This document shows positions 28,561 to 40,042 of a stretch of 64,000 bases of DNA, one piece after another. Location of the stretch: contig JAPFBL010000573.1 of assembly GCA_026182355.1 (NCBI GenBank), positions 1 through 64,000 on the forward strand, read 5' to 3'. Each line of letters starts with the position of its first letter. Position 1 is the first letter of the stretch. A program made the position numbers and the translations under genes. The stretch comes from Hermatobates lingyangjiaoensis (taxonomy: Eukaryota; Arthropoda; Insecta; Hemiptera; Hermatobatidae). The notes under the pieces are model-generated. The model made no database searches. It was not told where the DNA came from and worked only from the letters and a program-made list of their open reading frames with translations.

Positions 28561-29519
28561 CAGGAGTCGGCAACTTTTAACACCAAAAGAGCGATTTAAA
28601 CCCGGTTTCCACAAAAAAAAAAAAACACTGAGAGCTGCAAATACTTTTTAACATCTAAAATATTATAATAATGACATTTATTATAAAGTAAAAAATAAAA
28701 ATACATTTATTAGTGTTTTGACTACCCTTTTAAAGATGGGCTATAAAGTGTTCCTTATTAAATCCACAAAGTGCTACAGAGAGTACAAAGTGCTACTCTC
28801 GTTAGAGGTGAAAGCAAATGAATCTGCCCAAACATCATATAACGATCTATTTTCCTCTGATATTTTTCTTTTCTTAGATTTCTCCATATCCGGCTTTGTT
28901 GGGGTTGAAAGTTGAGATGGCGTTCGGGCTGGAATACCGGCTTTCGCGAGTATCACGTTTATTTTGAGCTACAAAAAAACAATAAAATATACTTTTTTTT
29001 AAAATATTTTAACATTTCATATTTCAAGATTGCATAAAGATCTTCTAATTGAGAACTAAAACACTAAAAAAATAACTAACACAAATAAAATACATAAATT
29101 ATTTTTTTAAAGTAATTTATTTTCCCAAGTCACTCGGAGCCGCAGTGTTAGGATGAAAGAGCCGCATGTGGCTCCGGAGCCACAGTGTAAGGATGAAAGA
29201 GGCGCATGCAGCTCCGGAGCCACAGTGTAAGGATGAAAGAGGCGCATGCTGCTCCGGAGCCACAGTGTAAGGATGAAAGAGCCGCATGCGGCTCCGGAGC
29301 CACAGTGTAAGGATGAAAGAGCTGCATGCGGCTCCGGAGCCGCAGTGTAAGGATGAAAGAGCCGCATGCGGCTCCGGAGCCGCAGTGTAAGGATGAAAGA
29401 GTCGCATGCGGCTCCGGAGCCACAGTGTAAGGATGAAAGAGCCGCATGCGGCTCCGGAGCCACAGTGTAATGATGAAAGAGCCCCATGCGGCTCCGGAGC
29501 CGCAGATTTCCGACCCCTG
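28561..29519. mobile_element. hAT-type element containing a minisatellite (959 bp)
   Basis: Ends 'caggagtcggcaac' and 'tttccgacccctg' are inverted repeats. A perfect 8-bp duplication 'gactagcc' flanks it (28553-28560 and 29520-29527). It begins 44 bp after the preceding hAT. The right third is a 40-bp tandem array. No transposase is present. Confidence 0.88.
29141..29505. repeat. 40-bp minisatellite, nine units plus a partial
   Basis: Units start at 29141, 29181 and every 40 bp to 29461. Each holds gtgtaaggatgaaaga plus the palindromes gccgcatgcggc and ctccggag. Because 40 is not a multiple of 3, repeated peptides read through several frames. They are not genes. Confidence 0.95.
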
Positions 29520-29527
29520 GACTAGCC

Positions 29528-29915
29528 CGTCTACCATATTCCCCACATCAGCACTCTTGTATCATTTTGACCACAATAGTTTCTGGTGAAAATATACAGA
29601 TTTTCTTCAGCAAGTCATTCCTCTGGCTCTCTGACAAACAACAAACAATTTCAGAAAAATAATCCGAAAAAAACATAACCGCAAGTTGTACTTTTTAAAA
29701 ATTTTATTCGAACCATTTTTCTTTTTCAGTCCATCCAAACATTTGACATCTTAAAAACTGTACAAGTTCACATTTCTTACATAAGTTCACGTGTAAAATC
29801 CACATTTGCCATTTTTTTTTTAAATTTAGACATTCACCTTTCAGTAATGCAGATATTTTTATCCAAAGTTTAGAATATTTTCTGTTAAATTAAGACCTGT
29901 TACCCTCATACCTAA
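29528..29915. other. Unassigned sequence
   Basis: No gene recognised. Confidence 0.35.
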
Positions 29916-29920
29916 AATTT

Positions 29921-30182
29921 AAAGATGTATTGACGGTGGCTCATTTCATTGAAGAATGCCCACAATTAGAGCAAGAAATGATGTCTGCAGGCACACCATC
30001 AAAATTGATAATAGCACTAGCTACTGATAATAAATACTCCAGTGAAGTGACACCATTCCTAAAGGAAATAAAGCTATACAACAAAATATGAGGAACTAGA
30101 GAATTGATCAAAATCAGACAGTGCTAATGTCCTAGTAGACGATGCACTTATCAACTTATAAATAAATAAAGAAAAAAAAAAT
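29921..30182 (+). pseudogene. LINE-like 3' end: C-terminal coding fragment and poly(A)
   Basis: The plus frame 29921-30091 reads KDVLTVAHFIEECPQLEQEM and continues to EVTPFLKEIKLYNKI and a stop. The H-x4-C-P motif (HFIEECP), the following helix and the near-terminal IK-L block resemble the very C-terminus of non-LTR reverse transcriptase proteins of the CR1/Jockey/L2 type. About 70 bp of 3' UTR and an A-rich tail follow (30166-30182). Upstream sequence has stops, so the copy is strongly 5' truncated. Confidence 0.5.
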
Positions 30183-30324
30183 ACCTGTTCAAGTTTCATT
30201 TGTTTTCCCTTCGATAGATTGACAAAATTAACTTCTATATGCCTAGTATTAGTCATTGTTAAAAACTCATTGTTTTTATATTCATGCGTATAAAAAGGAG
30301 TTTAAATTTTTATCCATTTTATTC

Positions 30325-30435
30325 TTTTGAACGCTGGTTACGGTTGAAAGATTTTAGTATTGTTTTCCCATTTCATGTTGTGGTTTCATCATTGATTGTT
30401 ATTTCACGGGTTTATGTGAAATCTTTTTATAATAT
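30325..30435 (+). repeat. PLE terminal repeat, family C (copy 8, truncated)
   Basis: It lacks its 5' part but keeps the outer end and the TTTCAC/GTGAAA hairpin. Confidence 0.55.
30329..30360 (+). ncRNA. Truncated hammerhead-like core, family C (copy 8)
   Basis: Only the CGGTTGAAAGAT half remains. Presumed inactive. Confidence 0.4.
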
Positions 30436-30689
30436 GATATGTAATCAATTTTATTTGATAGTTTCATATAAAAAAATTATGATTCACTTAATTCCATATG
30501 GATTTCTTTGGTGAATATATAAATAGAAAATTAATTATTTTTGAATGCTACAATATGAATATGGAACAAATACAGAAGCGAAATTATATTTTTTATCACT
30601 AATTAGCCTTCCAGATGCTTCTCAAAATGCTATATCTTAAATTGTGAGGAACTTGAGGCAAAAAAAATGCACCTTTGCTACAAGAGGGA

Positions 30690-30850
30690 GTTAACAACAA
30701 CATTTCTTCATAGCTAGAAATTATAGAAATCTCTATATAAACAAAAGTTTATTATGAAACGGTTATTGTTTGTGTTCAGAATTATCTAGAATACAAATAA
30801 TAACTTTATAATAAATTATTAAATAACAATTATAACATTTTTTTTAAACT
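30690..30850 (+). repeat. Dispersed repeat U, copy 2
   Basis: Counterpart of 26960-27110. Confidence 0.5.
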
Positions 30851-31515
30851 TTATTTTACATAGTCACAACAAAAATAAATATAAATCTTTGATTACGTTG
30901 ATCAATTCAGAAACAATGATGAAAAAAACATATACATTTGCACATGGAAGCAGGAGGGAAGAAATAATCCAGCGATTATACTTCCTGACGTGAAAAATAA
31001 GTTATAAAAATTAAATTAAATTTATAAGTCACTAGAGTAATTCACACCAATAAGTCTCTTGGGCACTTTCTTGCCAGACTTCTTTGGAGATTTCCTGGGA
31101 TATTTGTTGAGGAGATGTTTAGAACTAAGGGAATATTATTGCAAAAAGATTTTTATGGAAGGCGTTATAACGAGATATTGCTACTTGATGAACTGTTGAA
31201 ATCCTTAAGTCTGAATAGATTGTTTCATTTGGTGTGTATAAAGGACAATGAAGAATTTTTCTAATAATTTTTGATTGAATAGCTTATATCCTCTGGGCAT
31301 TGCTAGATTTTGTTGTTCCCCATTTCTCAATACCATAAGTCCAAATAGTTATAATCATAGATTTGTATAGTATAATAGTTTATTGGAAGTTGTTAATTTT
31401 GAACTATTATCAAGTTAGTGAGGTAAAATTCTATAGGTTCTGTTTAGTTAATTATAAAATGAAATCTGAGAACTGAAAGAGAGTGCCAAAGTAAAATGAG
31501 AATAGGCTATTTTTT
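30851..31515. other. AT-rich unassigned sequence
   Basis: No gene recognised. The longest frames are under 40 codons. Confidence 0.35.
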
Positions 31516-31524
31516 TATGATTAA

Positions 31525-32695
31525 ATAATAATAATTCAATTATGAATCTTCCAACATTGTCGAAAAATCAACGGAATACCATTTATTTCAACGTCATCAA
31601 CAAAAAATTGTCATCAACAAAGAGTCATAAAAATTATTGTGGCTTTGCCTATAATTTTTAAAAATGAATATCATTAAATAAATAAAATTAAATAGTAATG
31701 GTCATTTATTATATTACATATAATAATAAATCTAATTTTCTTATGAAGAAATTTCCAAATTAGTTATATACAGAAAATTTTCTTTCAAATAAAGTAATAA
31801 AAGCTACCTTTTAATTTAATTGTAAAAATAATATTTATATTTAATTGTAATAAAATACATATAAATTAATTTAATTTAATCTAAATAGATCATAAGAATT
31901 AATAAATATATGATATTAGGACATTATTAATGTTATTTACTATTTAAAATGAAAAAGACACACTGAATACCAAAAGACAAAAAAATTCAAATTATACATA
32001 AATTTAAGAAAAACATTTCCTTTTTTTTAAAAAAAAAATTGTAATTTATAAAAAATAAAAGAAATGTTAAATTTCATTCAATATTTTCTCAAATTGTGGA
32101 CAGCATTTTTATACTAGTCAAAATATTATAAGAAAAATATTATTTTGATATAAATATTTGATATAAAATATTTTGATATAAAATTTGATATAAATTTTGA
32201 TATAAAATATTTTTTTGATAAAAAAAAAACTGATTCAGATATTATAAGCAAAATGAAATATAAAGAGTTAAAACAAATAATCTGGAAACAGCATTTTAAA
32301 AACAATGTTCCTTTTAGAATTTAAATATACTAATTTGTATATTTTAGATTTATATAATACTAATTATATTTATAAAATTCATAATCATTTATATAATATT
32401 ATTTTTTGTATAAAGGTATATGCATACAAAATACAAATGTTCAACTTAACAAACATGTTTTGAGTAAATAAGTGTTTTAAAACAAATTTTTTTGACTGTA
32501 AACTATAGTGAAGAGAAGAAATCAATGTCAGGTTTTTAAAATCAATTCTAATTTTGAGTTAAACAAATATTCTATTTTCATCATGGTATATTTATTAATT
32601 TATTATCTATCCAATTTTTTGTTGATGATGTTGAAATAAATGGTATTTCCGTTGATTCCACAATATTGGAAGAATCATTATTAAATTCAAGATTA
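31525..32695. repeat. Inverted-repeat-bounded AT-rich block (about 1.1 kb)
   Basis: About 65 bp at 31550-31612 (ggaataccatttatttcaac, cgtcatcaacaaaaaattg) is repeated inverted at 32619-32682 with roughly 90 per cent identity. The plus frame at the right arm reads FFVDDVEINGISVDSTILEE and continues SLLNSRLESLV. The left arm encodes the same peptide start on the minus strand before a frameshift. The interior is AT-rich with 'tttgatataaa' repeats (32145-32220). Unclassified. Confidence 0.55.
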
Positions 32696-32709
32696 GAGTC
32701 TTTGGTTAA

Positions 32710-32727
32710 GGTGGGGGGGGGGGGGGG
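32710..32727. repeat. G homopolymer
   Basis: A run of about 16 G, ending the coding-like sequence just upstream. Confidence 0.8.
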
Positions 32728-32847
32728 ATTTTATAATTGTCTTGTAGTGTATTATAACACAAAAGCTTTATAATTATTATATTATACATTATAATGTCAG
32801 TACAGATGCCATTTCATTTTTGAGTCAGCTGTAGCCAAATATGTTAG

Positions 32848-33115
32848 GTTTTTTTTTTTTTTTTTTATTTTCCTCACGGGTAGTAACCCTACCATGAGGG
32901 AGTTTATTTTTCCTTTAACCTGTTCCCATATTGATTACAGGTTTACACAAAAGTTACATACATTTACAACTTAATTATTACATTATATAGTGTTAATTTA
33001 CATGTTCTTATAATATATTCAATTAATAATATATATATACACATACACACGCATATATACATATATATACTAATATGTATATATATGTATATATAAGTAA
33101 TAAAACATAATATGT
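32848..33115 (-). repeat. Retroposon tail family P, copy with poly(A)
   Basis: On the minus strand it reads '...taaactccctcatggtaggg' then 'ttactacccgtgagg', then AAAATA and a poly(A) of about 17. It runs on the other side into an 'acatacacacgcatatata' microsatellite. It looks like the 3' end of a retroposon. Copies lie at 2.7, 34.8 and 41.9-42.4 kb. Confidence 0.6.
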
Positions 33116-33425
33116 TAGGTTGTAGTGGCAGTCTCGCAAAAGAACACACATTGGCTAAACATTGGTCCTTTGCGATACCATACAATTAACACTCTACATG
33201 TGGAGTCTCCTAAATTTTGCCTATCACAAGTGTGTTTATATTAGGAATTTTTAACAAGTACCTAACATAAAGCAAGCTCGGGACAGCTTAATGTGCTCTC
33301 CCAGGAACGACATACTCAGATTTATTTACTTCCTACGTGAATAACTTGAGGGTCAGAGTGGGTTTTGAACCCCAGATCTATCAGGACAAAGACGAGCAGG
33401 TTGCGTAGACACATAAGGCTAGGAC
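33115..33425 (-). mobile_element. tRNA-derived SINE (minus strand)
   Basis: Matches 13029-13340 across the tail (actgccactacaacctaac), body and a box B-like 'ggggttcaaaaccc'. The A box region is degenerate. It directly follows family P. Confidence 0.72.
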
Positions 33426-34745
33426 TAACTTACAGTAATACAACTTAGAATTATATTTCATTCTCTAACAGTAACAGTATGACGCCATAAATTATTAAAG
33501 AATTTAAAAGCACAGAGAAAGAATTAAAACGTCTTTTACATTCTTACAGATGTGTACTGTTTAAGAAATAAAATTGTTGATATTTCTGTTAGAAGGAATT
33601 GTTATAAATTACTAGAAAGCAGAAGTTTTATATTACATGATGGATTTATGTGACATCCACCAGTATTAATGGAATTAATAATTTAAAATATAATTATATG
33701 TGACCATAAAAGTTTAATTCGATTGATGAGTTACCTAACAACATATGTTCTTTAAAATTTATTATTATTAATAATTTATTATTAATAAATTAATAAAATT
33801 AATTAAAATTATTAATTTACAAGAATGTCAAAAAAAATCATTATTTCTTTATTTTTTCAAGTTTCCTCATGAACAAGAGATTCATTGTTTGCATTATTTT
33901 CAGATGTTCTTATAAAGAAAATATGTTTCTATGTTCATATGTTGTCACAAAGAAAAATAATTTGCCTATAATATATTGATTTCTATTAGAAAAAATATTC
34001 GTTATTGTTAATATGTTTAGCAGAAGAATTACTAATTAATGTTACTTTAAGTTATATTAAGTTCTATGTGACATTTTATAGATTGTTTCTATCAAAAATA
34101 CTATTACTATCAAAATTATTTTTTATTTTAAGTACAGAGAACTTTACGTCACCCTGTATAACAGAACAGCACAAAAATTAACGTCCAAAAATATCAATCT
34201 GTGTTTCCTTCTTGTATTTTTGATTGCTATTTAATTTAAAAAAAAAAATCAAATCTCTTATTAAATCCTATCTTAAATAATTCTACTCTCAGATCAGCCA
34301 AAATATTTGGATGAGAGTTATTTTTATTTCTAACATATTTCAATGAAATAATGAACTTTTTTTTCTTGCAAACAATTGTTTTATTTAAAAAGTAAATACA
34401 TTTATTTTAATAATTCATCATTTCATCATATTTGTAAAATAATTTTATAACTTAACATTTGATAAGTTAACAAATAAATTTAATTAATTAACAAATAATT
34501 AATTTAAACATATGAATATTGTTAGACATTGTAGACAGATTGTTACTGGCATAAAACTACGCCAGAATAAAAATACTACAATATTATTCATTAATCACGG
34601 TATTAAATTAATTAAGTTCCTTATTTATAAGATTAATAGGTTTAATAATTACTGGTAGTTAATTTAAGTGTAATTATCTCCAGAATATGTTTAATATTGA
34701 TTTATTACTTCTATGACCCCTGAGAGATTTATTTGATAAAATTTC
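33426..34745. other. AT-rich unassigned sequence
   Basis: No gene recognised; mostly AT-rich sequence with few repeats. Confidence 0.35.
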
Positions 34746-34759
34746 CTATATAATAAGTA

Positions 34760-34840
34760 TTTTTTTCCTCCAAAGTGGTAGCCCTATTTGGAAAGAGTTT
34801 ATTGAAATAATTTCATATGCTCCATTATATAATAAGTATA
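34760..34840 (-). repeat. Retroposon tail family P, diverged fragment
   Basis: 'gtggtagccctatttggaaagagtttattg' matches the P core. Confidence 0.45.
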
Positions 34841-35054
34841 TTATAAATATTAGTATTATTAATCATTTTATTCATAAGATAGAAGAAGGAACTTGAAGCA
34901 TATAGAATAGATAAAATTGTATAGTTCTTCAAACTAAAAATAATACTATTTTTATTATTGTAATTTACTACTAATTGGGAAGTGTGATTGCTTGAGTACT
35001 GAAGATTAGGGACTGAAGCTTGGAGACGACTCTAGAAATCTTCAGTGGGAGATA

Positions 35055-35106
35055 GAAAAATCTCTCGGAGTATGTGGTACTTGTTAAAGATCCCTAATCT
35101 AATATA
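35055..35106 (+). repeat. SINE body fragment (plus)
   Basis: 'ctctcggagtatgtggtac' and 'ttgttaaagatccctaat' match the SINE body. Confidence 0.5.
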
Positions 35107-35224
35107 TCTCTTTAATAAATTTATCTAAAGATATATATTTTTTTTTGAGGTTGAATGTCTGATAGAAACCTACATTTCTGATGACTATTCCTCAAAAGCA
35201 ATATGATTATACATTGTTATTATT

Positions 35225-35345
35225 AAATTTTGCCTGTCTTAATTGTTGGACCAGGGATCTTTAATGAACTCTTCACATAGTCCCGGCTGGGGACTGACAA
35301 CTGAATACCCTCTCCAAGGGATGTTTTGAGTCGTGCTCAAAGAAT
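35225..35345 (-). repeat. SINE body fragment (minus)
   Basis: 'aaattttgcctgtcttaatt', 'agggatctttaatgaactc' and 'ctctccaagggatg' match the SINE in minus orientation. The third-subfamily string 'gtgggtactaaataacaaat' follows at about 35448. Confidence 0.55.
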
Positions 35346-36304
35346 TAATCTTAATTCTGCTAGATTTAATTAATATTTATACTTATTATTTAAATAATCT
35401 TAATTCTGCTAGAATTAATCTAGTAATGCTGCTTATTTAAAACAAAAGTGGGTACTAAATAACAAATGAGCTTAACATTCACTAGCTAGAACAGCTCTGA
35501 GAATGATAGCACATAGCATACTTAATTATATACTATTAAGCATGCAATAAATGTATGATTTATATAACAGATTCTTCTTTTGTAGTACCCAATCATGGGT
35601 ACATTGTAGTGTAGGCAACATAAATCTCTGTAGACGGTACTATGTGTTTACAAAAAGTACATCCATGTACATTTTCTTTTAGTTATTGTTATAGAACAAC
35701 ATGCTCCACCAGAAGGCATTACATGCAGTAAAATCTTCAATGGTACACAATAATTCTTATTAAATTATGATAATGAAGCTTAACAATTATAATAATTAAC
35801 AAAGATTGTAATAACTAAAATATAATATATTGTAAAATCTAAATGAATGTAATACTAAACAATAATAATGATCACGATGATATAAAGGAATACTACTAAC
35901 AAAATAATATTAATACAATGATTACAATTGGACATGTGTACATATTAAAACACAGTGGTGCCACATATTGTACTCGTAATTAAGTACGTGGAAAACAACT
36001 TTTCTTTAAGTGTAGTTAAAACGAAAAAATAAATGTATAAAAAAGTTTAATAGAAATGTTCTCTCATTATTTAAATAGTTCATGAGACACTTCCACTACT
36101 CAGAACCAAAATAGTGACCTTTTGGGCATTAAAACTAATAGAAAAAGGTTTTCTCTGTCTATTTCATATTTTACTATCAATACATTTTATATTAAACTAC
36201 ATTCCTTGGGACATTATTATCCATTAACATATTAACAATCAATATGTTAATATTAATATGTTAATGTTAGTTAATACTAACATTAACAAATTAGTTATGT
36301 TTGT
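35346..36304. other. AT-rich unassigned sequence
   Basis: No gene recognised. A TA-rich inverted stretch of 'taacattaatat' type lies at 36225-36290. Confidence 0.35.
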
Positions 36305-36660
36305 CAACACTGTAGGTTGACGTGCAGTCCCACAAGGGAACACATATAGCTCAAATAAATATTGGGCCTATAGTGATACGACAAAATGACAATTGATTCT
36401 ACAGTGGGAGTCCTAAATTTTGCCTAACTCAATTATATTTAGAGTAGGGATTTTGAAATGTACTAATTTTCAAAGTGTTATTTCCGTAGGTATTTTAAAC
36501 AAAGTTTAAACATATTCACTGATTTTCAGTATTACATTTTCTGGTACTTCAGCTAAAAATATTTTTTAAAAAAAATAATAATAATAAATTAAATACCGAA
36601 ACAAATAAATTTATTTGTACATTATCTGAATTATTTTTTTTAGTAAATTAGTTTATTTAC
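36105..36660 (+). repeat. Duplicated block T, copy 1
   Basis: 'tccgtaggtattttaaacaa', 'agtttaaacatattcactga' and 'tttatttgtacattatctga' recur at about 38900-39050 (diverged) and 42500-42665 (close). 'atagtgaccttttgggcatt' at 36112 is related to 38366 and 41126. Confidence 0.65.
36305..36465 (-). repeat. SINE 3' half (minus), source or copy of 42366-42490
   Basis: The tail and body (gtaggttgacgtgcag, attgggcctatagtgatacg) end in 'gagtagggattttgaaatg'. The same truncated SINE plus flank recurs at 42366, showing a segmental duplication. Confidence 0.65.
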
Positions 36661-37002
36661 TTGAATCAAAATCTGTAAAAATAACCTTAATATGAACAAT
36701 TTATAAAACATTTAATGATATTTTCATTTATGTAATATGATTTATATACACAACTAGCTTTACCCCCTTATATTAAGTTTTGTTCAAGGATGTAACATAC
36801 AGATTGATTAGAGCATTTTGTAAGACAATTCCATCCTACTATGGAAAATATCAGAAATTGTGTGTTAGATTGGCGTTGATTTTCTTACATGTAAAATTTT
36901 AATTCTTATTAAAATTCATATATGTCACATCATTTCAAATGTTCTTATTATGCCTCTAAACTTTAATCTTATTTCAGTCAAATGAATATAATAATAATAA
37001 TC

Positions 37003-37037
37003 ACTTTTTCTTCTTTTCGGAATTTCGTCAGGGTTAA
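37003..37037 (-). repeat. Family M fragment
   Basis: 'tttttcttcttttcggaatt' then 'tcgtcagggtta' matches the M repeats at 3.95 and 19.1 kb. Confidence 0.45.
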
Positions 37038-37057
37038 TATTTGGAATCACCTTTTCA

Positions 37058-37094
37058 CCAACGTTTCATCTTTTATTTTAAGACATCCTCAGGG
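37058..37094 (-). ncRNA. Hammerhead-like core, family O
   Basis: On the minus strand CTGAGGA, extra T, stem II GTCTT/AAGAT, GAAACGTTGG. CC before and GG after can pair as stem I. Only one copy is seen. Confidence 0.5.
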
Positions 37095-37769
37095 TTATGA
37101 ATCAAGAGAGGCTTTTAATACCGAACCCTGTTTTATTGTGAATATAGTAATAATAATAATAATATTATATTCATAATAATTTGTTAAAGACCAAGTTATT
37201 ATAATTAAGCTATGATTTCGTTAATATACTTAAAAAATATGATACTAATTTGGCCATTCACTTACTTTCTAAGTAACGCTCGAAAAACTTTTGAGAGTCA
37301 TTTGTTCTCAATTATTTAAATAATACTTAAAATACTTCAATTACTCAAAACCAAAATAGTGATTAATATTGATATAGCTTCCGACCACTGATTTATCAAG
37401 TTCACAAAATGGGATTTTGAGGATTTTGGTCATAAAGAAAATTCAAAACCTGCTAAAGTAACTAATATGTTTTCAGACTATAGAGAAATTCAATTTGTAA
37501 ATATTTTAAAAATCTTCAAAAAATCTATTACACTTTTGAAGTATTCGTTATTCTTTTAATATTTAATAATATATTGATACAGCTCCTCGACCACTGATAT
37601 TTCAAATTCACTGAGGGGGTTCTTGAGGATTTTGGTCATAAACCGAATAACTCCTGATTATATGCCTTTTAGGCATTTAATAATATATTACTAAGAATTT
37701 ATGGCACTTAAAAACAACCAAATTAATGTATAAAGATATATATAACAAGATATATATAACATTATAAGT

Positions 37770-38360
37770 TCACAGAAGGGGTTCTTGAGTATTTTGGTCA
37801 TAAAATAATTCAACTCCTGATTATATGCCAACGTCTAGCAAATATTGTTTTTCATTTTCAAGTCAAAAAAAAAAAAACAATTTATTGCCGAATTAAGTAG
37901 AGCAAGACAAATACATCCACAAACAAAAAATAATACAGTAACAAGAAAACTACAAAGGGGTTATAAAATACCCAGTGTTATTGTTCATTATTTACATATT
38001 TCATGTTCATTATTTTGTAATATTGTGCTTATCTATTTGAAAATTGTGTTTTGTGGTCTTAATAATTAATAATAAGTAATTAGATTAAAACAACAAATGT
38101 TTATTTTTAAATAATGAACAATAACACTTGATATTTCATGATCTTTTGTGCTTTTCTTGTTACTGTATTTTTGTTTCTTTCTTTTTTTATTTCCTGTTTG
38201 TTGGTATTCCGTGGATGTATTTGTCTTGTTCTACTTATGTCGTTAATAAATCGTTTTTTAGCCTTGAAAATGACAAATAATTTTTGGTGAAACGTCGGCG
38301 TAAAATCAGGAGCTGAATTTTCTTTGTGACCGAACTCCTCAGGAACCCTTTCTGTGAACT
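37770..38360. repeat. Family G inverted pair (copy 2)
   Basis: The minus arm 37770-37925 and plus arm about 38150-38360 share 'gacaaatacatccac' and 'cttgagtattttggtcat'. The middle (37930-38145) encodes nothing recognisable. The minus arm has lost most of its core. Confidence 0.7.
38261..38299 (+). ncRNA. Hammerhead-like core, family G (copy 2)
   Basis: GCC, TTGAAAA, extra T, stem II with A-rich mismatches, GAAACGTC, GGC. Stem I GCC/GGC is intact. Confidence 0.42.
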
Positions 38361-39415
38361 TTAAAATAGTGATCTTTTGGGTATTAAAGGAAAAAAAAAA
38401 GAAGATTATTTTCTGCTAATTCCATATTTTGCAATCCATACATTTTGGGTTACATTACATGTTGTAATACTTGGGACATTATCTTATTTATGTTTGGCTA
38501 TATTTTTTTTTCTTTTTGGGAAAGTGCTATGTTTTCTGTTAAAATATTTCCAAAGATGATTTCGATATATGATTACTTGTAATTAGCGAAACCAAAATGA
38601 TTTATTTGTATACTATCTGAATTATTGCTGTTATTAATTAATTTAATTACATGATATAATTACATAATAATTGCATAAAACAAATTGAGCAGTCTTAATG
38701 AGGGATCTGTAAAACTAAAAAGTTCTATAAAATATTTTTTTTATGTATTTCATTACTCGAAGTGAAATTATATTTTTAAAAACTAAATCCTCAATAAACT
38801 TCCTATGTTTTGATTTGTTATATTTTACTTCGAAAAAAATACGTTCATAAATTTTAAGACAAAAATTATCTAATTTTTTATTTTAATTTCCGATTTTTTT
38901 CTCGTAGGTACTTTAAACAAAGTTAAAACATGTTCACTGATTGTCAGTATAAAATTTTCTGGTAATTAAGCTAAAAATACTTCTAAAAATAAATAATAAT
39001 AAATTAAATAACGAAACAAATAAATTAATTTATTTATATAACTATTTCAGTTGAAATTCAGAATGTTTCTTTGATATCAATCTATCGAAACATATTCTCA
39101 AATAATAGTTAAATTTAAAAAGATAAAGTTTTAATTATAATTTTTTTCCACAGTTTACATCTGGATGTTTAGATAATTTTTTTTTTGTCTTATCTAGATA
39201 ACAGTGTATATCTTATTTTGATCTTTTACGTCCAATAGTAAACATTTTGCCATTTTGTAAAGTAAATGAGTAAATTATAGTTGTATTTGAAAAATTATTA
39301 ATTTAATGATATTTTAGGTGATCCTTTTGATTATTGGTTATCTAATTGCACTAAAAAAAAATCAGTGATTAATTTTTATGTCACTGTGCAATTAGACATT
39401 TTTGATTCATAATCT
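38360..39415. other. AT-rich sequence with diverged T copy
   Basis: No gene recognised. 38890-39050 is a diverged copy of block T. 38365-38480 is a diverged copy of 36105-36220. Confidence 0.45.
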
Positions 39416-39627
39416 CATATTTTTAAATTACAATAAAAAAAATATGATTAAAAATGGAATAGGTGATTAAGATGTCAATTATGAAGCCTTATTAAGAAGA
39501 AAGGCTTCTTAAACAACTTTATTTAATAAAATATAGATATGGCTTGTCGACCACTGATATTTCAAATTCACAGATGGGGTGGGGTTCTTGAGGATTTTGG
39601 TCATAAACATACAACTGCTGATTATAA

Positions 39628-39666
39628 GCCGACGTTTCGCTGAAAGTTGTTTGGCATTTACAAAGC
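39628..39666 (-). ncRNA. Hammerhead-like core, family G (copy 3)
   Basis: GCTTTGTAAA, then GCCAAACAACTTTCAGC as stem II, GAAACGTC, GGC on the minus strand. GC/GGC stem I is partial. Confidence 0.42.
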
Positions 39667-40003
39667 TAAAAAACAAATTTATTAACGACATAAGTAAAGC
39701 AAGACAAATACATCCACGGATACAGAGCACTCTGTAAAGGTATCCTTCCAGAATTAGTTTTGTAATAGCGTTGCTTATCTGTTTGAAAAATGGGTTTTGG
39801 AGTTCTGAATAATTGATAATAAGTAATTAGGTTTAAATAACAAATGTATGTTTTTAAATAATGAACTAGATATTTTATTATCCTTTTGTGGTTCTCATGT
39901 TACTGAATTTTTTGTTTGTTTGGTTTGTTTTCTATTGGTTGGTATCCGTGGATGTACGAGTATTTATCTTGCTTTACTTATGTCGTTAATAAATTGTTTT
40001 TTA

Positions 40004-40042
40004 GCCTTGAAAATGCCAAACAACTTTTGGCGAACCGTCGGC
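40004..40042 (+). ncRNA. Hammerhead-like core, family G (copy 4)
   Basis: GCC, TTGAAAA, extra T, stem II GCCAAA/TTTGGC, GAACCGTC, GGC. GAAA has become GAAC. Confidence 0.42.

Noticed and set aside
29107..29546. Repeated CGSGAACGSFILT-type peptides resembling a repeat protein
   Set aside because: The 40-bp unit is not a multiple of three, so the same peptides appear in several frames. The array lies in a hAT MITE.
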